A program made the translations under genes and the position numbers. 64,000 nt of DNA, from assembly GCA_045629285.1 (NCBI GenBank), contig JAZQQY010000029.1, forward strand, positions 124,001 through 188,000, read 5' to 3'. Every line of letters starts with the position of its first letter. Position 1 is the first letter of the stretch. The stretch is from UBA1723 sp045629285. GTDB lineage: Bacteria > Bacteroidota > Bacteroidia > Bacteroidales > Paludibacteraceae. This document shows positions 15,859 to 24,226 of this stretch, in pieces. A model generated the notes under the pieces. It saw nothing but the letters and a program-made list of their open reading frames with translations. It was not told the origin of the DNA and did not search any database.

Positions 15859-17283
15859 GTGTTTGCAGAGATCACATACTGGATTCTAAACATTCTCTAT
15901 GTCTACGCAGTAGCCATGACCATCATCGTGCTAATGCTGGAAAACAGAAACCCAATCAAGTCAATCGCTTGGATAATCACAATAATAGTGGTTCCGGTGT
16001 TTGGCCTAATCCTATATGCTTTGTTCGGATACGACTTCAGAAAAGGGAAAACGGTTGAAAAAGCGAACAAAGCCTATGCAGAGGCATTGAAAGGGTTGGA
16101 CGAGACGTTTGATTCCGGCAACCCCGTCGAAGGATATGAAAATCTATCGCAACTCATATATAATTTGTGTGACGAGAAGATTTACGACAACACATATATA
16201 AAAGCATTTACAGACGGAACAGCTCTCTACGAATCCATTTTCGCTGATATAGAGTCTGCAAAAGAATCCATTTTCGCAGAGTATTACATCATTGAGAACG
16301 ACAAGATCAGCAAACGATTCATCAACGCTTTGGTGAAAAAAAGCAAAGAGGGTGTCAAAGTGAAGATCGTGGCTGATGCCGTAGGCAGTTGGAAAGTAAC
16401 GAAGAAAACTAAAAGATATCTTGAAGAAATAGGAATAGAATACCACGAATTCCTACCTGTCACACTACCCTTTTTCGGCAAGAAAATCAACTATCGCAAC
16501 CACCGCAAACTGCTTATTGTCGACAATGAAATCGGCTATATAGGAGGAATGAACGTGGCAGACAGATACATTGAAGGAAAGCCGTCGTTCGGCAAATGGA
16601 GAGACACTCACATAAGGGTCGTTGGCGATGGAATCCAAGGTCTGGCAAAAGTGTTCAGAAAAGATTACCACTTCGTAAGCAGACAGTTATCTCCAATAAA
16701 CACAAAGATGGCTCCTATACCGGACGACCACACGTCGTGCAAGATGCAGACCGTCTTCAGCGGTCCGGACATGGAATACAGAGCCATAATGCAAAGCTAT
16801 CTGCGCATAATAATGCAGAGCAAAAAATACGTCTACATAGAGACTCCATATTTCATGCCGACAGAAGCCGTACGTTCCACGTTAATGAATGCAGCCAGAA
16901 GCGGTGTAGAGATAAAGATCATCGTGCCATTGAAGAGCGACGAGAGATTTGTGCTGATGAGTACTTATTCATACGTAAAGGATCTTGCGTCTGCAGGAGT
17001 GCAATTCTATTTCTACAAAGCAGGATTTATCCATAGCAAACTGATCGTATCCGACGACAAGATCGTGAGCATAGGAAGTGCGAACATGGACTTTCGCAGT
17101 ATGGAACACAATTTCGAGACCAACGCCATCCTCTATGGCGACGAAACTGCAGCCATATTCCGCAACATCTTTGAACGCGACACAGCAGATAGCGATGCAT
17201 TCGATATGGAACGATGGAAAACAAGACCGTTCTCAATGAGAATCAAGGAATCAATAGCGAGACTATTCAGCCCGGTATTTTAA
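15859..17283 (+). CDS. cls: cardiolipin synthase (phospholipase D type)
   Basis: Inner-membrane enzyme of 474 residues that condenses phosphatidylglycerol into cardiolipin. Two N-terminal helices (about 7-28 and 35-57, the PLDc_N anchor) precede two HKD motifs: H215-K217-D222 in NHRKLLIVDN and H392-K394-D399 in IHSKLIVSDD, each followed by the Gly/Ser element (IGGMN, IGSANMD). Length is standard. Translation starts at a GTG (15859-15861), since the frame begins there with the expected N-terminus MFAEITYWIL. Followed by an AT-rich repeat and a new promoter. Confidence 0.93.
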   Translation: MFAEITYWILNILYVYAVAMTIIVLMLENRNPIKSIAWIITIIVVPVFGLILYALFGYDFRKGKTVEKANKAYAEALKGLDETFDSGNPVEGYENLSQLIYNLCDEKIYDNTYIKAFTDGTALYESIFADIESAKESIFAEYYIIENDKISKRFINALVKKSKEGVKVKIVADAVGSWKVTKKTKRYLEEIGIEYHEFLPVTLPFFGKKINYRNHRKLLIVDNEIGYIGGMNVADRYIEGKPSFGKWRDTHIRVVGDGIQGLAKVFRKDYHFVSRQLSPINTKMAPIPDDHTSCKMQTVFSGPDMEYRAIMQSYLRIIMQSKKYVYIETPYFMPTEAVRSTLMNAARSGVEIKIIVPLKSDERFVLMSTYSYVKDLASAGVQFYFYKAGFIHSKLIVSDDKIVSIGSANMDFRSMEHNFETNAILYGDETAAIFRNIFERDTADSDAFDMERWKTRPFSMRIKESIARLFSPVF

Positions 17284-17322
17284 TAATTCATAATTCGTAA
17301 TGCTTAATGCATAATTACGAAT
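17284..17322. repeat. AT-rich repeat (ATTCATAATTCGTAAT units)
   Basis: Imperfect repeat and partial palindrome between cls and the SufT-like gene, of the same type as 12822-12853. Confidence 0.45.
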
Positions 17323-17331
17323 TAGATTTTG

Positions 17332-17339
17332 TATTTTTG
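17332..17339 (+). promoter_or_regulatory. -7 promoter element for the SufT-like/lpxH unit
   Basis: TATTTTTG, 19 bases before the ATG at 17359. Confidence 0.6.
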
Positions 17340-17358
17340 CGGAATAATAATTTAAGAC

Positions 17359-17676
17359 ATGGCAGAAAACGAATTTTTGCAGATAGAAGAGAAAGTAGTA
17401 GAGATGCTCAAGACAGTTTATGACCCAGAGATCCCTATCGACATATACGCACTTGGACTTGTGTATGGCATCGATGTAGATGGCAGCACAGTCAACATCA
17501 CGATGACACTTACAGCGCCGTCCTGTCCGGCCGGAGATTTCATGGTAGAGGACATCAAGCAGAAAGTCGAGTCAATCGATGGTGTTGAAACTTGCAACGT
17601 AGAAATCGTGTTCGAGCCGGAATGGAACCAAGACATGATGACCGAAGAGGCTAAACTTGAATTGGGATTCTTATAA
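17359..17676 (+). CDS. SufT-like (DUF59/MIP18) iron-sulfur assembly protein
   Basis: 105-residue cytosolic protein of the DUF59 family, which helps mature Fe-S proteins. It shows the signature DPEIPIDIYALGLVYGIDV followed by ITMTLTAPSCPAGDFMVEDI with the conserved Cys, and a short C-terminal tail typical of the stand-alone bacterial form. Its stop codon overlaps the lpxH start by one base (TAATG, 17674-17678), so the two are translationally coupled. The functional link with lpxH is not obvious. It has its own -7 box upstream. Confidence 0.9.
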   Translation: MAENEFLQIEEKVVEMLKTVYDPEIPIDIYALGLVYGIDVDGSTVNITMTLTAPSCPAGDFMVEDIKQKVESIDGVETCNVEIVFEPEWNQDMMTEEAKLELGFL

Positions 17677-18500
17677 TGGAAAGCGAAAGAAACCGCATAT
17701 ATTTCATCTCCGACTGTCATTTCGGACTTGACGCAAAAGCATCGTCGATCGAGCGTGAAAAGAAATTTGTACGCTGGATGGACAGCATAAAAAGAACATG
17801 TCAAAGCCTGTATATGCTTGGAGATATTTTCGACTACTGGTTTGAGTACAACACAGTGATCCCCAAAGGGTTCACAAGAGTATTGGCAAAGATTCAGGAG
17901 TTTGTAGACGACGGAATCGAGGTAGTCTACTTCACCGGCAATCACGACATCTGGACATTCGGTTATTTGGAGAAAGAACTGGGAGTCCGTGTCGTCAGAA
18001 ATGAGGAAGATGCCACATTGCAAGGCAAGCGAATCTACATGGCACACGGCGACGGATTGGGAGATCCAAGCCGCACGTTCAGATTCCTTCGCAACTTCTT
18101 CAGAAACGGTCCGTGTCAATGGCTATTCAAATGGATCCATCCAGATGTCACAATGCCATTCGGAAACTGGTGGAGCCGTCGCAACCGTTATAGCAGATGG
18201 GACAAAGTGACAGGAGAAGAGAATGATTCTGAGGATGTTTATTTGGGTGAAGACAAAGAGCATCTTGTCATTTTCGCAAAAAACAACGAGAAAGAATATG
18301 GCCCAAAATATGACTTTTATATCTTTGGACATCGTCATATTGAACTAGATTTGATGTTTAATACAAAAAGTCGTGTAATTATTTTGGGAAATTGGATAAA
18401 TAAATATACATTTGGGGTGTTAGAAAGTGGTAATTTTTGGTTGGACAACTTTTTTGAAGACGAAAACGTTAATTGCTGCGACTTATCTAATGTAGTTTAA
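17676..18500 (+). CDS. lpxH: UDP-2,3-diacylglucosamine diphosphatase (lipid A synthesis)
   Basis: 274-residue calcineurin-like phosphoesterase that cleaves UDP-2,3-diacylglucosamine to lipid X. Metal motifs: D13-x-H15 (SDCHFG), GDIFDYWFEY with D50, GNHD at 88-91, AHGDG and GHRH. GDIFDYWFEY and the Trp/Arg-rich insert are specific to the LpxH branch. It overlaps the SufT-like gene by one base and is followed 13 bases later by a small lipoprotein gene. From about 18300 the DNA becomes clearly more AT-rich with different codon choice, although the frame is intact. Confidence 0.9.
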   Translation: MESERNRIYFISDCHFGLDAKASSIEREKKFVRWMDSIKRTCQSLYMLGDIFDYWFEYNTVIPKGFTRVLAKIQEFVDDGIEVVYFTGNHDIWTFGYLEKELGVRVVRNEEDATLQGKRIYMAHGDGLGDPSRTFRFLRNFFRNGPCQWLFKWIHPDVTMPFGNWWSRRNRYSRWDKVTGEENDSEDVYLGEDKEHLVIFAKNNEKEYGPKYDFYIFGHRHIELDLMFNTKSRVIILGNWINKYTFGVLESGNFWLDNFFEDENVNCCDLSNVV

Positions 18501-18513
18501 AGGATAAAATATT

Positions 18514-18732
18514 ATGAAATTTAGAGGTATAATTTTGTTTGGTGTAGCAGCAATGCTTTCTGGTTGTTCAATGTCAATGAAAGGCGATTGGGCTGGTAGA
18601 GAATACTGCGGATGCAATGAAGGAGATTTGCTAGACAGAGCAAAATGTAAGAAGGATGTACTTGTCAAGTATAAGGAAGAGATGAAGAACGAAGAGTTCC
18701 GCAAAGCGTTCCACGAGCACAAGTGCGACTAA
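18514..18732 (+). CDS. small Cys-rich lipoprotein, 72 aa
   Basis: Not recognised. It has a signal peptide with lipobox LSGC (acylated Cys18), and a mature part of only 54 residues carrying four more Cys: C32 and C34 in YCGC, C45 in AKCKK, and C71 next to the C-terminus. The rest is highly charged and helical. The paired Cys suggest two disulphides in the periplasm or a bound metal. It lies 13 bases after lpxH and 39 bases before the second glycan-binding-type lipoprotein, so it is probably part of one envelope operon. Confidence 0.75.
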   Translation: MKFRGIILFGVAAMLSGCSMSMKGDWAGREYCGCNEGDLLDRAKCKKDVLVKYKEEMKNEEFRKAFHEHKCD

Positions 18733-18771
18733 ACTAATATTTGAGGAATTAAGGGATAAAAGATTTACACC

Positions 18772-19752
18772 ATGAGATTTAGTTTTATCAACACAATAAT
18801 CGCCGGCGCAATGTTGTTCGCTGCAACAGGATGTCATGAGAGCAAGGACGTCACCATGAGCAACATGAGATGCGAATTTGTCAGTGCAGGCGAAGAGGCT
18901 GTCATTTTCGGTAGCGGATTCTCAGCAAACGACGAAATCTACTTTGAGAACAATATCAAGGGTAAAATTGTAGCTGAAAAGACAACCGATTCAGTTCTTA
19001 CTGTTATTGTCCCAGAGGATGCAAAGCCAGGAAAACTTTGCTACGTACCAAAGCATGGAAAGAAAGTGTTCTCTAACTTTGTGTTTAGAGACAACAGAGG
19101 AATAATCATTGATTTTGACGACTATTTGGCAACTTGGGGAGGATTCGATCCAATTGACGAGGATGGCGAGCCAATCAAAATCGTTAAGGGAGATGGCGAC
19201 GAAATCCTAACACTTCCAGTCACACCACCTGAGGCAATCAGCGGCCACTACGGTTTGCTATACGGCATCTACAAGGAGGCATGGTCAATGAAGAGAGAGA
19301 CATTCCTTCAGTATTGTGCTAATGAGGAGTTCGGTGGTAGAGGAAATCGCTCAGTAGCCGGAGACAACGCAGTTAAGCCGATTGACGAACTTTGTTTGAA
19401 GTTTGAGGTATTCGTGCCAAAGGAGTGTTCTTTCAAGTGTCGTCCCCGCGTAGAGATATTCTTCGGTCCGTACTTGGCACCAAACAAGCACGGTCGTGAG
19501 TTGTCACCAATCTGCGCATGGGCACCATGTAATTCTGAAACAGGTGAGTTCTACACAGAGAACGGATGGCAGACAGTCATCATTCCTCTTACTATGTTCA
19601 ACCACAGTTATGAGAGTGACGCAATCGAAACTGCTCCAATCAATTTGAAGACTGCCACAAACATGACATTCGTTATCGTAGGTGATCCAGGAGATACTCC
19701 TTCCGAGAACTTCTTGTGTGTGGACAACTTCAGAATCGTACCGTTCAAGTAA
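18772..19752 (+). CDS. IPT/TIG-type glycan-binding surface lipoprotein (second paralogue)
   Basis: 326-residue lipoprotein (lipobox AATGCHES). The N-terminal Ig-like IPT domain (about 30-105) ends in FRDNRGIIIDFDDY, the same landmark as FRDARNIIVDFDN in the 14495 protein. The C-terminal domain repeats LCLKFEVFVPKECSF, an aromatic/Trp patch (SPICAWAPC) and GWQTVIIPLTMF, and ends with NFLCVDNFRIVPF. It is therefore a shorter paralogue of 14495, probably binding a surface or environmental glycan. No SusC/SusD partner is near. It follows the small Cys-rich lipoprotein and is closed by a repeat-derived terminator. Confidence 0.77.
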   Translation: MRFSFINTIIAGAMLFAATGCHESKDVTMSNMRCEFVSAGEEAVIFGSGFSANDEIYFENNIKGKIVAEKTTDSVLTVIVPEDAKPGKLCYVPKHGKKVFSNFVFRDNRGIIIDFDDYLATWGGFDPIDEDGEPIKIVKGDGDEILTLPVTPPEAISGHYGLLYGIYKEAWSMKRETFLQYCANEEFGGRGNRSVAGDNAVKPIDELCLKFEVFVPKECSFKCRPRVEIFFGPYLAPNKHGRELSPICAWAPCNSETGEFYTENGWQTVIIPLTMFNHSYESDAIETAPINLKTATNMTFVIVGDPGDTPSENFLCVDNFRIVPFK

Positions 19753-19777
19753 AAAGATATAGCAATCAAATATATGA

Positions 19778-19809
19778 AGAGACGCTGCAAATGCAGCGTC
19801 TCTTTTTGT
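19778..19809 (+). terminator. repeat-derived terminator (AGACG/CGTCT copy 5)
   Basis: Perfect 11-bp stem AGAGACGCTGC / GCAGCGTCTCT, loop AAAT, then TTTTTG. It belongs to the dispersed repeat family and ends the lipoprotein gene. Confidence 0.85.
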
Positions 19810-19877
19810 TTGCAATTAAATTATATTTAGTCATTTCTTTTTTTCCGTTCATCCGCCTTTATATTGCAGAATTTTCT

Positions 19878-19885
19878 TATTTTTG
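19878..19885 (+). promoter_or_regulatory. -7 promoter element for the nucleoside phosphorylase operon
   Basis: TATTTTTG. It implies an unusually long leader of about 160 bases before the ATG at 20054. In that leader a GTGTA/TACAC hairpin (19892-19907) and a 15-codon frame (19916-19963) can be seen, but no known riboswitch was recognised. Confidence 0.55.
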
Positions 19886-20053
19886 CTAAAAGTGTATCAT
19901 AGTACACAATAAAATATGATTATTGCAGTTTTAGAGGTAGACGTGGCATCGTCATATTTGTGATTCAAGAGCAAATATCGGAATCCGTAACGTCATACAA
20001 AATGCTGAAAAGCAACAGGCTGCAATTTAAGTTTTACTTAAAACGAGATAGAT

Positions 20054-20932
20054 ATGGGAAGATATATAGCGCCATCGGAACTACCGTTGAATGAAGACGG
20101 TTCGGTGTTCCACCTACATTTGAAGAAAGGTCAGTTGGCAGACAAGGTCATTCTTGTCGGCGACCCAGCTCGTGTTAACATGGTGGCATCATATTTTGAC
20201 AAAGGAAGTATCGAGTGCGACATACAGAGCCGTGAATTCCATACAATCACAGGAAAATATAACGGCCAGAGAGTCTCTTGCGTCAGCCACGGAATCGGCA
20301 CAGACAATATTGATATCGTACTAACTGAGCTAGATGCTCTTGTCAACGTAAACTTTGAGACAAGAGAGGTTTGCGACACACTTAAGAGTTTGACTATCGT
20401 AAGAGTCGGAACAAGCGGTGGAATGCAGGACTTCTGCCCTATCGGATCATACGTCGTATCCAAGAGAAGCATCGGCTTCGACGGAGTGCTTAATTACTAT
20501 AGCGGAGAAAATGTTTGCGATTTGGATTTCGAAGATAAATTCTGCAAACATGTAGGCTATTCAGCCCGTTATGCTCGTCCTTACGTAATCAGTGCAGACA
20601 AGAAACTAGTCGAGCAGATTGGCTTCGACATGATAAAAGGAGTGACAATTTCAGCACCTGGATTCTACGCTCCTCAGGGAAGATGGGTACGTTTGCAGCC
20701 ACAGGATCCTGAGTTGAACGCAAAGATCCGCACATTCGACTACAACGGAGAAAAAGTCACTAACTATGAGATGGAGAGTTCTGCAGTAGCCGGACTTTCA
20801 CGTCTACTAGGACATAGAGCAATGACAGTATGCTGTATCATCGCAGGACGTACATCCGGCGACATGAACACTGAGTACCACGGCACTATGGAGAAACTAG
20901 TCGAGACAGTTCTACAGAGATTAATGAAATAA
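20054..20932 (+). CDS. nucleoside phosphorylase (uridine phosphorylase family)
   Basis: 292-residue cytosolic salvage enzyme that phosphorolyses a nucleoside to base and ribose-1-phosphate. It has the phosphate-binding GDPARV, the HGIGTDNIDIVLTEL segment, IVRVGTSGGMQ and the base/ribose-binding YEMESSAVAGL, the normal order for the Udp/PNP-I family. Whether uridine or a purine nucleoside is preferred cannot be settled by eye; the Bacteroidota relatives are usually labelled uridine phosphorylase. It heads a run with DUF4290, porQ, cmk and ispH. Confidence 0.88.
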   Translation: MGRYIAPSELPLNEDGSVFHLHLKKGQLADKVILVGDPARVNMVASYFDKGSIECDIQSREFHTITGKYNGQRVSCVSHGIGTDNIDIVLTELDALVNVNFETREVCDTLKSLTIVRVGTSGGMQDFCPIGSYVVSKRSIGFDGVLNYYSGENVCDLDFEDKFCKHVGYSARYARPYVISADKKLVEQIGFDMIKGVTISAPGFYAPQGRWVRLQPQDPELNAKIRTFDYNGEKVTNYEMESSAVAGLSRLLGHRAMTVCCIIAGRTSGDMNTEYHGTMEKLVETVLQRLMK

Positions 20933-20940
20933 AAATAGAA

Positions 20941-21549
20941 ATGGAAGGAATGCCATACAATACGCAGATGCCAAAACTTGCACTGCCAGAATACGGAAGA
21001 AACATCCAAAACATGGTGAACCACTGTCTAACCATCAAAGACAGAGAGGAACGCACCAACTGTGCACACAGCATTATCCAGACAATGGGTAATCTATTTC
21101 CGCATCTACGCGACGTCAATGATTTCAAGCATATCCTTTGGGATCACTTGGCAATCATGGCCGACTTCAAACTTGACATCGACTACCCTTACGAAATCAT
21201 CAAGAAAGAGGAGTTGAATGAGAAGCCGGAGCCGATGCCATATCCTGACAATTACATGATTTACAAGCACTATGGTGCTTCCATTCAAAAGTTAATCGGA
21301 TTCTGCCGCACTATTGAAGATGAAGAAGAGAAGATGGAATTGGCAGTTCTTATTGCCAACCAGATGAAGAAAAGCTACTTCACTTACAATAAGGAAACAG
21401 ACGACGTAAAAATCATCAAAGATTTGAGAGACATGTCCGGTGGTGAGATTGTACTTGATCCAGAAAAGGTGACATTGATCACATCCTCTGATATTCTGAA
21501 AGCGTCAAAGACAGCTGCAGCAACAGCATCTAAAAAGAAGAAAAAATAA
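20941..21549 (+). CDS. DUF4290 family protein
   Basis: 202-residue soluble protein of a Bacteroidota-specific family with no known function. Family landmarks: MPKLALPEYGRNIQNMV, DREERTNCAHSIIQTMGNL, FKHILWDHLAIMADF and DIDYPYEI, with a second helical half (YGASIQKLIGFCRTIEDEEE) and a Lys/Ala-rich C-terminus ending in five Lys. It lies eight bases after the phosphorylase gene and nine before porQ, so it is clearly co-transcribed. The conserved His and the all-helical prediction leave an enzymatic or structural role open. Confidence 0.88.
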   Translation: MEGMPYNTQMPKLALPEYGRNIQNMVNHCLTIKDREERTNCAHSIIQTMGNLFPHLRDVNDFKHILWDHLAIMADFKLDIDYPYEIIKKEELNEKPEPMPYPDNYMIYKHYGASIQKLIGFCRTIEDEEEKMELAVLIANQMKKSYFTYNKETDDVKIIKDLRDMSGGEIVLDPEKVTLITSSDILKASKTAAATASKKKKK

Positions 21550-21558
21550 TACATGTGT

Positions 21559-22629
21559 ATGAATAAAGTTATTGCACTTATGCTTTCAGCAGGACTGGCA
21601 CTGCCCGCATTCGCAGAAAGAGATATTCACGGATGGGAATTCCTTTCCGCGTCGACTTCTGCATCTGTAGGAAGCATGGGAGTCGAGAATGTCTCTTCTC
21701 ATAGCAGAGAGTTGGATTTTGCACTTCGCAACCCTGCATTGATGACGGAAGAGACACACAACAACGCATCTTTAAGCTACCAGAATTATTTGGCAGGTTC
21801 AAGTTGGGCTACGGCTGCATACTCAAGAGCTATCGACGACAAGAACTCATGGGGTGCTGCACTTGTGTTTGCACCATACGGAAAAATGACAGAAACCGAT
21901 ATCTACGGAAATGAAATTGGGGATTTCAGTGCTACCGACTTCATGGCAGAAGGTTTATACAGCCGTCTATTGGCAGAAAATTTCCGTGTTGGTCTTGGAT
22001 TCAAGCTTATCTTTTCTTCCATAGCAGAGGAAAGAAGTTTCGGGTTCGGCTTTGACATCGGTGCCAACTACATCTTCAAGGAAAAAGACCTGTCGTTAGG
22101 ATTCGCAGTAAGAAATGTAGGAGCACAGCTTGCGACTTACACAGACACTCCTGATTCCAGAGACAGACTGCCATGGAACATGCAGATCGGATTCACCAAA
22201 GGTCTGGAACATGCCCCATTCAGATTTTCTGTGACATATACCGACCTTAACCATTGGGATTTGTCGTATAGAAAATACAAAGAAGTCGACAAAAGCATAA
22301 TCGAAGATAAAGATTTGGACTCTTTTGTTAATATTCCAGTAGGCGACATGTTGATGCGCCACTTCGTATTCTCTGCCGAGTTTGTTCCCAAAGATGAATT
22401 CTCGTTGGTAGTCGGCTACAACTGCAGACGCGGACGCGAATACCAGTTAGCAGAAAGCCGCTCTGGTGCCGGTTTCAGTTTCGGACTTAATATCAATGTA
22501 AAGAAAGTATATGTCGGTGCAGCATATTCTATATATGGAAAGGCAGCTAATGTGTTCGGTGCGACAATCGGATACAAGATCAACAAGCCTGAATATATAC
22601 AGACTATAGAACCAGACGAACAATACTAA
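21559..22629 (+). CDS. porQ: PorQ-like outer-membrane barrel protein (type IX secretion)
   Basis: About 356 residues. A signal peptide (MNKVIALMLSAGLALPAFA) is followed by a mature part starting with WEFLSASTSASVGSMGVENVS and NPALMTEETHNN, then many amphipathic strands: a PorV/PorQ-type barrel. PorQ holds the PorU sortase-associated complex on the outer membrane. I read the call from the N-terminal pattern and from the neighbour: porQ next to cmk is familiar in Bacteroidota. The ATG at 21559 gives a cleaner signal peptide than the one at 21553. Alternative: another FadL/PorV-like barrel. Confidence 0.75.
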   Translation: MNKVIALMLSAGLALPAFAERDIHGWEFLSASTSASVGSMGVENVSSHSRELDFALRNPALMTEETHNNASLSYQNYLAGSSWATAAYSRAIDDKNSWGAALVFAPYGKMTETDIYGNEIGDFSATDFMAEGLYSRLLAENFRVGLGFKLIFSSIAEERSFGFGFDIGANYIFKEKDLSLGFAVRNVGAQLATYTDTPDSRDRLPWNMQIGFTKGLEHAPFRFSVTYTDLNHWDLSYRKYKEVDKSIIEDKDLDSFVNIPVGDMLMRHFVFSAEFVPKDEFSLVVGYNCRRGREYQLAESRSGAGFSFGLNINVKKVYVGAAYSIYGKAANVFGATIGYKINKPEYIQTIEPDEQY

Positions 22630-22634
22630 GAAAT

Positions 22635-23321
22635 ATGAAAAATATAGTAGTAGCAATAGACGGTTTTTCGTCTTGCGGAAAAAGCACAATGGCTAAATGG
22701 CTTGCCAAAGAGGTAGGTTACAAATATATCGATTCTGGTGCAATGTATCGTGCAGTGACACTTTTCTGCCTACGCAACAACCTGATCAACAACGGTGTTG
22801 TGGATACAGAAAAGCTGGAGAAGCGCATGAACGAAGTTAAGATCGAATTCCGCGTAAACAATACAACAGGGAAAAGCGACACTTACCTTAACGGAGAATG
22901 TGTCGAGTCGGAAATCCGTGGTATGGAGGTCTCTTCAAATGTGAGCCCGGTAGCAGCAGTTCCATTCGTTCGCCACGCAATGGTTGATCTACAGAGAAGC
23001 TATGGTGAAGGTGGAGGAATCGTTATGGATGGTCGTGACATCGGCACAACAGTATTCCCTAACGCAGAATTGAAGCTTTACGTTATTGCTTCAGCAGAGG
23101 TAAGAGCACAAAGAAGATACGACGAGTTGACAGCAAAGGGCGACAAAGTATCTTTCGACGATATCTTGAAAAACGTTCAGGAGCGCGACTATATCGACAT
23201 GAACCGTGCGGAGTCGCCACTTAGAAAGGCTGACGACGCTATCGAGCTTGACAACGGTCTTCTTACTATCGAGGAGCAGAACAAGTGGTTGATGCAGATT
23301 TTCAACGAAAAGACAAAATAA
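22635..23321 (+). CDS. cmk: cytidylate kinase
   Basis: 228-residue kinase that phosphorylates CMP/dCMP with ATP. The P-loop AIDGFSSCGKST is at the N-terminus, followed by YKYIDSGAMYRAVTLF and the conserved DGRDIGTTVFPNAELKLYV and RAQRRYDEL segments. The CMP-binding insert between residues 60 and 110 is present, so this is the normal bacterial type. It starts five bases after porQ and ends four bases before ispH, so it sits inside one operon. Confidence 0.96.
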   Translation: MKNIVVAIDGFSSCGKSTMAKWLAKEVGYKYIDSGAMYRAVTLFCLRNNLINNGVVDTEKLEKRMNEVKIEFRVNNTTGKSDTYLNGECVESEIRGMEVSSNVSPVAAVPFVRHAMVDLQRSYGEGGGIVMDGRDIGTTVFPNAELKLYVIASAEVRAQRRYDELTAKGDKVSFDDILKNVQERDYIDMNRAESPLRKADDAIELDNGLLTIEEQNKWLMQIFNEKTK

Positions 23322-23325
23322 GACA

Positions 23326-24192
23326 ATGATAATTGATATCGACGAGAATTCCGGTTTTTGCCCAGGTGTAGTGTCGGCAATCAAAAAAGCTGAGGATGAA
23401 TTGGAACAAAGCAATTCTCTTTTCTGCTTGGGTGACATCGTACACAACTCCCGCGAGGTGGAAAGACTTACAGAACGTGGTCTGGAGACAATCGATATTG
23501 ACGAGTTGCAGGAATTAAAGGACACACGTGTGCTTCTACGAGCGCATGGGGAACCACCGTCGACATACGATTTAGCAAAAAAGAACAACATATCAATCAT
23601 CGATGCGACTTGTCCGGTAGTGCTTGCATTGCAGCGTAAAATCAAAACTGCATACGAAAAGCACGACAAAAAAAATACGCAGATTGTGATTTACGGCAAG
23701 GTTGGTCATGCAGAGGTGAATGGACTTGTAGGCCAGACTAATGGCACGGCGATCGTGGTCGAGAATCTGAAGGATATCAATAAAATCAACTTCAATAAGG
23801 ATATTTGTCTATTTTCACAAACGACGAAGAGCATTGACGGATTCAACGAGATTATAGCTGAAATCCAGAAAAATAAGAAGGATTCCATAAACTTTGAGTA
23901 TTTCGACACTATTTGCAGACAAGTGGCAAATAGAATTCCAAAGATCATCAACTTTGTGTCAAACTACGAACTCATTTATTTCGTTTGTGGAAAAAAGAGT
24001 TCCAACGGCAAGGTTCTCTACGAACAATGTAAAAAGACAAATCCAACGACACTTCTGATTTCAGGAGTTGAAGACATAGATTTGTCTGATATTAAAGATA
24101 AGGAACGAATTGGTATTTGCGGCGCCACTTCAACGCCAAAATGGCAAATGGAAGCAGTACGCGATTATATCATGAAGGCAAATAAATATTAA
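23326..24192 (+). CDS. ispH: 4-hydroxy-3-methylbut-2-enyl diphosphate reductase
   Basis: Last enzyme of the MEP isoprenoid pathway, making IPP and DMAPP from HMBPP with a 4Fe-4S cluster. Cluster Cys C12 (GFCPG), C96 (DATCPVV) and C197 (DTICRQV) are in place, as are H40, H74 (AHGEPP), H128 and the catalytic E131 in GHAEV. The end GATSTPKWQMEAV is the usual substrate-binding tail. The 288-residue length is normal. It starts four bases after cmk. The window shows no other MEP gene. Confidence 0.96.
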   Translation: MIIDIDENSGFCPGVVSAIKKAEDELEQSNSLFCLGDIVHNSREVERLTERGLETIDIDELQELKDTRVLLRAHGEPPSTYDLAKKNNISIIDATCPVVLALQRKIKTAYEKHDKKNTQIVIYGKVGHAEVNGLVGQTNGTAIVVENLKDINKINFNKDICLFSQTTKSIDGFNEIIAEIQKNKKDSINFEYFDTICRQVANRIPKIINFVSNYELIYFVCGKKSSNGKVLYEQCKKTNPTTLLISGVEDIDLSDIKDKERIGICGATSTPKWQMEAVRDYIMKANKY

Positions 24193-24226
24193 CAAGAAGT
24201 AAGTTGTTTCTAACTAATTATACGAA

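Noticed and set aside
19916..19963. A 15-codon frame in the leader of the phosphorylase operon, considered as a leader peptide
   Set aside because: It has no regulatory codon run and no terminator/antiterminator pair could be built; kept only as a remark.
19886..20053. A purine or preQ1 riboswitch before the nucleoside phosphorylase
   Set aside because: The conserved bases of those aptamers were not found in the leader.
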